Shown here: in pieces, positions 56,930-62,262 of the stretch
Numbering within the stretch: position 1 is the stretch's first letter
Layout of the letters: each line of letters begins with the position of its first letter
Assembly (NCBI GenBank): GCA_021323395.1
Contig: JAJONL010000005.1
Location: 1 to 62,262 of the forward strand
From: Nitrospira sp.
GTDB taxonomy: Bacteria > Nitrospirota > Nitrospiria > Nitrospirales > Nitrospiraceae
Reading direction: 5' to 3'
Length of the DNA stretch: 62,262 nt
Position numbers and translations under genes: made by a program
Notes under the pieces: generated by a model
Database searches by the model: none
What the model was told of the DNA's origin: nothing
What the model saw: the letters and a program-made list of their open reading frames with translations, nothing else

Positions 56930-57445
56930 ATGGAATTACTCTATCCCATTCTCGGTATAGGAGCGCTGGTCTTCCTGGGGAGCCTAGCCTGGGAATTTGG
57001 TCGAAGACGTTCAGGTGCCGCTGCTCTGGGCGACCCTGCCGCCGCCATGACTTTTGTTTCCAAGCCGTTGCTGACGGACCAGGAAGCTCAGTTGTACAAC
57101 TTGCTGCGGCTCGCGGTGGAAGATCGCTACCTCTTGTTCACACAGATACCGCTATGGAGTCTGTTGGATTTGCGACTCCCTTCCGGGACGCCGCCGGTTG
57201 GCACCTTGCGGGAACTCGCGTTGAAACAGGCCACCTTCGTGCTCGTGCATCCTGGTAGCCGATTGGTTGAAAAGGTGGTGCAAGTTGAACGGCCCATCTC
57301 AGATGATGTGCCTGAGGCATCGCACGTCCGGCTGTTTGAGTCCGCACTGCGTGCGGCTGGTGTTCAGCTGGTAAGGTTGAGCCCGGTCCATGTCTATACG
57401 GTTCCCGGCCTCATCAACGTGTTGGATCTCGCGGAACCGGAATGA
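56930..57445 (+). CDS. DUF2726 domain protein
   Basis: A membrane-anchored protein of 171 residues: one N-terminal helix (about 4-24), then a DUF2726 domain (about 45-165, KPLLTDQEAQLYNLLRLAV). DUF2726 resembles restriction-like nuclease folds, but a clear catalytic Asp/Glu-Lys set is not visible here. It starts 14 bases after anmK and is probably in the same operon. Confidence 0.78.
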   Translation: MELLYPILGIGALVFLGSLAWEFGRRRSGAAALGDPAAAMTFVSKPLLTDQEAQLYNLLRLAVEDRYLLFTQIPLWSLLDLRLPSGTPPVGTLRELALKQATFVLVHPGSRLVEKVVQVERPISDDVPEASHVRLFESALRAAGVQLVRLSPVHVYTVPGLINVLDLAEPE

Positions 57446-57507
57446 CCCGGGGATTCAGTCGTGAGTAGGGTGCCCTGTTCCTATGACGGGCCGAGGGGTA
57501 CCCAGGA

Positions 57508-58023
57508 TTAACTTGGCTCGGTCGCAACCGGTTCGCTCTTCGCCGCTGAAGCCTCCAGCGCTTTGCGGGCCACCTCGGCTTCCGCGCTGTCGGGGTGTTG
57601 ATCCATCACGCGTTCGTACATCATCTGGGCCTTTTCGCGATCGCCCTGTCTTGTATAGATCTGTCCGATCTTGAGGGTGGACGCGGCAAGCTTCTGGCTT
57701 AGCGGATAATAGGAGATGACGTTGTAAAACGATCCGAGGGCGTTCTTGAAATGCCCCATGCGGTATTGGCATTCCCCCATCCAATATTGGGCATTGGCTG
57801 AGAGAGACGATTGACCATGCAATTCCAGAAAAAACCGAAACCCTGCGAGGGCGGCGGCGTAGTCTTTGTGCCGGAATTCTTCCATCACTCGATCGTATAA
57901 CCGACGAGAGGCATCCGGCGGTTGGGGTGGGGTTGCGAACAGGTCGGGAACGAGTGCGAGATCGCCAAGCAGTACGGTCATGAGGAGAACACTTCGCAAA
58001 GGGCCTGAATAAAAATGAGCCAT
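57508..58023 (-). CDS. TPR-repeat periplasmic protein (CpoB/YbgF C-terminus-like)
   Basis: Exported protein of 171 residues. A signal peptide (about 1-31) is followed by three tetratricopeptide repeats (about 43-150) with the pattern NAQYWMGECQYRMGHFKNAL and TLKIGQIYTRQGDREKAQMMY. These repeats resemble the C-terminal domain of CpoB, which works with the Tol-Pal system, but no tol or pal gene is nearby. ATG 58023 with AAAGGACGG upstream was chosen over a longer frame. Confidence 0.85.
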   Translation of the reverse strand: MAHFYSGPLRSVLLMTVLLGDLALVPDLFATPPQPPDASRRLYDRVMEEFRHKDYAAALAGFRFFLELHGQSSLSANAQYWMGECQYRMGHFKNALGSFYNVISYYPLSQKLAASTLKIGQIYTRQGDREKAQMMYERVMDQHPDSAEAEVARKALEASAAKSEPVATEPS

Positions 58024-58327
58024 CGCTGTGCCGTCCTTTCTCTGAGTGCTCGCAAACCAGAATCGTCTGTGCGCACAGCGATATGAAAGAAGCGAACCAG
58101 GCCGCAGGTGGGTCCAACCCCCTGTGAAATTGGCTGTTTCACGGAAGACTGCGTGCAGGCCGGTGGCGCAAGCACACAGCATTGTACGGAATGGTCCCTC
58201 TATGGTGCCGGGAGGGGGAGGGGTTGACAGATTGCCTTTTTTCGCTTGTAAGCGGTTAATGCTCAGGCCGTCCTGATACACGGTATGACTACACAAGATC
58301 TCTATTAGAGAGCTCCAGAGGATCAAC
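58024..58327. other. Divergent promoter region
   Basis: No gene. TTGACA at 58224-58229 is an exact -35 box on the plus strand, and a loose -10 (TGTAAG) follows after 17 bases. It could drive the beta-helix gene, about 75 bases further on. Confidence 0.35.
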
Positions 58328-59161
58328 ATGGAACGACAGTATGACCCGGGATCTGCCGATGGACGGAGGGAGCCGCTTACTGACCCGCCGCCCAATCCCA
58401 AAGGAGGCCGAACGTTAGTTGTGGATGCGCGGGATCCCCATGCCTACATCCGACCCAGCGCCGCCCTGAAGGAAGCAGGCGAGGCTGATCAGGTGTTCGT
58501 CCGTCCCGGCTTGTACGAAGACAAGGTGTTTATCGCGGACCGTCCGGTGGTTCTGATCGGCGCCGGACGCGATCACGTACAAATTTACAACCGCCGCGGA
58601 GGACCGCTCTACCTGCAGCGGGTGCCGTCAGGCGTCATCAGCGGAATCACCTTTCGGTATGTAGGCAGTGATCAGCATTCTGCGATGAATGTGCTGGATT
58701 CTGTCTGCACGATTACGCAATGTCGGGCGACGGAAGGTTTGCTCTCCGGGGTCGTGATTTATGGGCCTGAGGCTCGCGTGACATTCATCGATAATGAGGT
58801 CTGTTACAACCGCGAGTCGGGAATTTTCGTCTTTGCTGGCGCGCAACCGCGCGTGGCGGAGAATGTGTGTTATGGCAATCATCACTTTGGGTTGGCCGTG
58901 CGAGATCCCGGAAGCCATCCGGAATGTGTTCGTAATGTGTGCCACAGCAACATGTTGAGCGGGATTCTCCTATTCCACCATGCGGAAGCGTTGCTGCTCG
59001 ACAATACCTGCCGAGACAATCAACATTGGGGACTCGTGATGACGCCGGACACACATCCGACCCCCACTCGTGAGGATTTGGTGACGTCCAATGTATTGCT
59101 GCCGAATCCTCGCGGATCGCTCGTCGTCACGGAGCAGCCACTCGCGGATATTGGGCGGTAG
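58328..59161 (+). CDS. Right-handed parallel beta-helix protein (NosD/pectate-lyase fold)
   Basis: A 277-residue repeat protein made of about nine beta-helix coils. Coils are recognisable from recurring NxV/C-type turns: ENVCYGNHHFGLAV, RNVCHSNMLSGILLF and LDNTCRDNQHWGLVM. No signal peptide is visible, so it may be cytoplasmic. The N-terminal region (DPHAYIRPSAALKEAGEADQVFVRPGLYEDKV) fits the usual cap. An AGAGGATCAAC ribosome-binding site precedes the ATG. Function unknown. Confidence 0.85.
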   Translation: MERQYDPGSADGRREPLTDPPPNPKGGRTLVVDARDPHAYIRPSAALKEAGEADQVFVRPGLYEDKVFIADRPVVLIGAGRDHVQIYNRRGGPLYLQRVPSGVISGITFRYVGSDQHSAMNVLDSVCTITQCRATEGLLSGVVIYGPEARVTFIDNEVCYNRESGIFVFAGAQPRVAENVCYGNHHFGLAVRDPGSHPECVRNVCHSNMLSGILLFHHAEALLLDNTCRDNQHWGLVMTPDTHPTPTREDLVTSNVLLPNPRGSLVVTEQPLADIGR

Positions 59162-59241
59162 GTGCGTCCCAGGCATGTGCGATTCTTCGGGAGCGTTGCT
59201 GACATGCTATGGACGTCAATTATGGAAACGAAGCGAGCCGA

Positions 59242-60171
59242 TCAACGTTGAGTAGGGCGCGAGGGAAGCGGAGGATCGGCGGGCGAATGAAACTGAAACC
59301 GGCTGCCACCAAGGTGCTTAGCGGCATACATGGCTTTATCGGCATGCCGTAAAAGCTCGTCGATATCCTGATCATCCAGTGGATAAAGAGTGATGCCGAT
59401 ACTCGCGCCGATCGAGACCCGATGGGCTCCAAGCTCAAAAGGCGTCCCGATAGACTCCACAATTCGATTCGCCACGACTGCCACATCCGCCTCGCCGGAA
59501 ATCCCCTCAAGGACGGCGGTGAATTCGTCGCCTCCCATACGAGCGACCGTATCCACTTCACGTACGCATTCGGTGAGCCGCTCGGCCACGGCTTTCAGCA
59601 GCTGATCTCCAACATCGTGCCCCAATGAGTCATTGACGGTCTTGAAACGATCGAGATCGAGAAGCATGATTGCCAGGGGTTGATCTTTCCGTTTGCTGCG
59701 CGCCATGGCATGGACCAGTCGATCGCGAAAGAGAGTGCGATTGATCATGCCCGTCAGCTGATCGTATTGGGCCAAGTAGGTGAGTCGTTCCTGCGCCCGT
59801 TTGCGCTCGATGGCATAAAGGATCGACCGTGCCAGAAAGTCCTCTCCACCTTGCCCCTTTACCAGATAATCCTGTGCTCCGTGCTGGAGCGCCTGTAATG
59901 CAAGCGGATGATCGTCGTGCCCGCTCAGCACGACAACCGGCACGCCCGGGCTGGTGGCCAGCACCTGGGTGACCGTGCTCAGTCCCTGAGTATCAGGGAG
60001 GGACAGGTCCAGGAGTACTACGTCAAATCGGCCACGGCTGAGTTTGGCCAGACCGTCCGCCAGTAGAGGAGCATGGGAGATGTCGAATTGATCCAGTCTC
60101 CATTCGGCAAGGAGATCTTGCGTGAGCTGAGCATCGACGGGGTTGTCTTCGACCAGAAGCACTTTAATCAT
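59242..60171 (-). CDS. Response regulator with GGDEF domain (diguanylate cyclase)
   Basis: A receiver domain (about 1-125) has phospho-acceptor Asp55 in VLLDLSLPD. A GGDEF domain follows (about 135-300) with an intact RMGGDEF active site and an RxxD inhibitory site (REVD) five residues before it. It should make c-di-GMP when phosphorylated, with product inhibition. The PilZ protein at 49799-50281 is a possible reader. No kinase is adjacent, so the phosphodonor is unknown. Confidence 0.95.
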   Translation of the reverse strand: MIKVLLVEDNPVDAQLTQDLLAEWRLDQFDISHAPLLADGLAKLSRGRFDVVLLDLSLPDTQGLSTVTQVLATSPGVPVVVLSGHDDHPLALQALQHGAQDYLVKGQGGEDFLARSILYAIERKRAQERLTYLAQYDQLTGMINRTLFRDRLVHAMARSKRKDQPLAIMLLDLDRFKTVNDSLGHDVGDQLLKAVAERLTECVREVDTVARMGGDEFTAVLEGISGEADVAVVANRIVESIGTPFELGAHRVSIGASIGITLYPLDDQDIDELLRHADKAMYAAKHLGGSRFQFHSPADPPLPSRPTQR

Positions 60172-60660
60172 GCGCGGCAGTGGAAAAAATTGAGAAACGC
60201 TGAGCCTAGTGTACCGTCCTCAAGGGGAAGGGTGAATGAGGTTGAATCAAGAAGCAAGGCCGGTGATCCAAGGTAGATTGCTCATAGGTGCTTGACGGCG
60301 AATATACGTCAGAGATACGCCGTCGGAATCGCCCCGCGCCATGGAAGTTCCATATAAGCGCGAGCTTGGAAGGGATTTTAGCACGTCGCCTCGAACCTAC
60401 AAGCAATAGTATCTTCCATTAATAGCCTTGCGACCATCATGGTACGCCGCAAGGACAAAGAACAGACGGAGCATCGAACAGGCCTGTTCATGCTTCAGGA
60501 AAAGCGGCCGTTGCCGCCGTCCGTCCATCATCACGTGGGAAAATAATCGTGCTCGCGAAGGCAGGTTGTGAGCGCTTTGAATTATCCCTCGGCTACCGGC
60601 AGGATTATTTAGATTGCCCTACAGGGAGGCCTGGCCATACGGTCCAGGCGCAGGACATGG
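60172..60660. other. Gene-free stretch
   Basis: About 490 bases. The only open frame of note (60440-60547, 35 codons, very basic) has no ribosome-binding site. It must hold the promoter of the diguanylate cyclase gene, but no clear elements were seen. Confidence 0.4.
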
Positions 60661-61173
60661 TCATCGCATTTCGGCGATTTGAGCGAAGATCGGCTGTTGA
60701 GTCATGGCGTCACGAAGGATTTTAATCACCGCGACTGAAGCGAACTCGCCGGTGTCTACAAGGTCGCGATATTGTCGTTGTGCCATCGCGAAAAAAGCCG
60801 GGTGATGTCGAGCAGGAACTCCCATCAGCGTGGCTAACGCCGCCAGATGTTCCCCACCCCCTCTGGCCATATCATCGGAAATGGCTTCAAAGGTGCTGGC
60901 CACGAACAGGTTTGTTTGATTCGTCGCCATAACCTTGCCGTCATTGGTGCAGCCAGAGGTTCCAAAACTGATTCCAAAAGTCTGACTGCCAAAGGTGCCG
61001 TTGGTGGTCGCCATCATAACTTGGGGGGCGATGTTTTTCGGACTTTTATAATCGGCCCAAGCCAGCTTTCCCAACCCGCATCCAGGGCCATTATCCGGAT
61101 TGGCTGCGAAGCCCACAGTGCACAAAAGGCATACTAAAAGTCCTGTGAATCCACTAAACAGGCGTCGCATCAT
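60661..61173 (-). CDS. DUF3015 family exported protein
   Basis: An exported protein of about 170 residues with a signal peptide (about 1-24, GFAANPDNGPGCGLG) followed by the DUF3015 domain. The pattern GTFGSQTFGISFGTSGC is typical of the family, as are two Cys, near the start and after TSG. The start at 61173 (MMRRLFSG) has AAGGGGAC upstream. The family has no known function. Confidence 0.85.
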   Translation of the reverse strand: MMRRLFSGFTGLLVCLLCTVGFAANPDNGPGCGLGKLAWADYKSPKNIAPQVMMATTNGTFGSQTFGISFGTSGCTNDGKVMATNQTNLFVASTFEAISDDMARGGGEHLAALATLMGVPARHHPAFFAMAQRQYRDLVDTGEFASVAVIKILRDAMTQQPIFAQIAEMR

Positions 61174-61550
61174 GGATGTCCCCTTCTGGTTCAATCACCG
61201 CTTGTTCGCGGCAACATCATGGAAGACAGGTCGCAGTTACCCTAACTTAATCGTCTTTTTAAGCCTGTCAAACAGAATTCCCATTTGCTCATAGTTTGCC
61301 CTGTGGATCATCAATGGGGATCCTCTTGTTGCTGCAGGGGGTACTTGCAACAACATCAAAAAAGCTCAGGAACAAAGCAGTCGGAGGGTGTGAGATGTGA
61401 TCGTCTTCAATCACGCTAGGATTTGGTCAATGCAGAATAAAAGGGTCGATGCAGAATGAAGAAGTGATGGTTTAGCGCCGCACTTGTGCTCTGTGGGCCC
61501 GCCGACTTCGCCTTCCATGTTCCGGAATACGCGCGTAAGACGCCGTGAGA
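61174..61550. other. Gene-free stretch
   Basis: About 375 bases between two minus-strand genes. TTGTTGC (61326-61332) pairs with GCAACAA (61347-61353), but no T tract follows on either strand. No gene seen. Confidence 0.4.
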
Positions 61551-61703
61551 TTACATGCGGCCAGTTAATGCCAGGATCAACACGATGAGCAAGATGAGCC
61601 CAACGCCCCCTGAGGGGTAATAGCCCCATCCGCTGCTATACGGCCAGGTGGGAAGAGCCCCGACCAGCAACAAGATCAGAATGATCAGCAGGACTGTATT
61701 CAT
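61551..61703 (-). CDS. DUF3309 family small membrane protein (50 aa)
   Basis: Two hydrophobic helices (MNTVLLIILILLLVGALPTW at the front and GLILLIVLILALTG at the end) flank a WPYSSGWGYYPSGG turn. This is the standard pattern of the DUF3309 family, small membrane proteins of unknown role. A strong AAAGGTGGATC ribosome-binding site precedes the ATG. It is divergent from the lipoprotein gene that runs off the window. Confidence 0.88.
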   Translation of the reverse strand: MNTVLLIILILLLVGALPTWPYSSGWGYYPSGGVGLILLIVLILALTGRM

Positions 61704-61765
61704 GATCCACCTTTTTGAAAAATGCGCCACTATCCAGGTTACAGGCCTAACAGGGCGCCGATAGA

Positions 61766-61783
61766 ACTAGGTCCATACCTAGT
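61766..61783. promoter_or_regulatory. Possible operator: perfect dyad
   Basis: ACTAGGT and ACCTAGT are exact reverse complements around CCAT. It sits in the 229-base divergent region between the DUF3309 gene and the partial lipoprotein gene. A related half-site, CCTAGGTCC, lies near 61855. The placement suits a shared regulator; none is identified. Confidence 0.4.
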
Positions 61784-61932
61784 GGGAGTTGGCTAGACCA
61801 CCCTTCACCGTAGGATTTATAAACGGAGAGCCTGCTTTCTCAGGGGCGGCGTTCCTAGGTCCGGGGAATTCAGATCAGCAGAGCAAGCCGCAAGAAGATC
61901 CTCCACCCAAGTCAGCGCGTAGGAGGAATACG

Positions 61933-62262
61933 ATGGCGCCACAAGTGTTTCGCTATCTCATTCTGGGGCTCCTCCTCATGATGGGAGTAGGAAGTTGCAC
62001 GGCCTGGAGATCGAGCTCCTCGGCCAACTTGCCGAGCAGCGCATTCTTCTCCATCGATGCCGCTCAATTGTCATCCTTGCAGGCAATTGGCCAGGCGCAG
62101 GACGCCCGTATGAAAAATTGCCATAAGGGCACAGCCTGTGAGGAGGCGTACTATACCAGAGGGTTGGTCGCCCTCTTTGAGAACCGTGCCGACGCGATTA
62201 CGGTGTTTCAAGAATTGCATACCGCTATGCCTGATAGCCGTTACGATGTCGCGACGAGTAAT
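61933..62262 (+). CDS. Lipoprotein of unknown function, 3' end outside the window
   Basis: A partial gene with 110 codons visible. AGGAGGAATACG precedes the ATG. The signal peptide ends in a lipobox-like GVGSC (Cys22). The region after it (about 45-110) is helical and TPR-like (YYTRGLVALFENRADAITVFQELH). The frame stays open to the last base. No family can be named from this fragment. Confidence 0.75.
   Translation, partial: MAPQVFRYLILGLLLMMGVGSCTAWRSSSSANLPSSAFFSIDAAQLSSLQAIGQAQDARMKNCHKGTACEEAYYTRGLVALFENRADAITVFQELHTAMPDSRYDVATSN

Overview
The window looks like a chromosomal segment of a Gram-negative bacterium, most likely Nitrospirota (Nitrospira or a close relative). This is inferred from the overall gene set: paired Tll0287-like haem proteins, an Anbu/ATP-grasp/alpha-E cluster, an F1-only ATPase cluster, tandem bactofilins beside parAB, and GC-rich palindromic repeats. 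No search was run, so the genus is not proven. No phage, transposase, CRISPR array or rRNA operon was seen. Apart from its left end the window is dense housekeeping DNA.

Layout. 1-5.3 kb: the 3' end of tRNA-Gly(GCC), then a thinly coded, decaying stretch. It holds a two-component pair whose kinase has a damaged N-terminus, an SGNH-hydrolase pseudogene with two frameshifts and a lost catalytic serine, and two tiny membrane proteins. 5.5-11.4 kb (minus): a MoxR ATPase / DUF58 / transglutaminase (TgpA-like) operon led by an unrecognised protein with a methyltransferase-like motif. 11.5-13.9 kb: a ChaN-like lipoprotein, a SWIM zinc-finger/coiled-coil protein and a small membrane protein. 13.9-18.2 kb: tesA divergent from ybbA-ybbP, an esterase plus ABC extraction system. 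18.3-26.7 kb (minus): pgi-pgl-glk-rpiA-pepN sugar-phosphate operon, tightly coupled, and a YkuD-domain lipoprotein that lacks the catalytic cysteine.

26.7-27.2 kb is a gene-free 500-bp strand switch. To its right everything to 43.3 kb is on the plus strand: rpmH-rnpA-yidD-yidC-mnmE-mnmG-rsmG-parA-parB, two bactofilins, mnmA and atpHAGDC (F1 sector only). Two perfect parS sites bracket rsmG. This is the classic origin-proximal gene set, although dnaA and DnaA boxes were not found. A palindromic repeat occurs once on each side of the atpHAGD block, in opposite orientation, with outer stems that differ in sequence yet still pair.

43.6-48.7 kb (minus): an Anbu proteasome-like protease, an alpha-E protein and a circularly permuted ATP-grasp protein, flanked on both sides by paralogous Tll0287-like single-haem proteins. 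48.8-52.8 kb: two RluA-family pseudouridine synthases with a PilZ protein between them, then small proteins and a GNAT enzyme. 52.9-55.6 kb (minus): a ZnuABC-type metal importer. 55.7-62.3 kb: anmK, a DUF2726 protein, a TPR protein, a right-handed beta-helix protein, a REC-GGDEF diguanylate cyclase, DUF3015 and DUF3309 proteins, and a lipoprotein cut by the window end.
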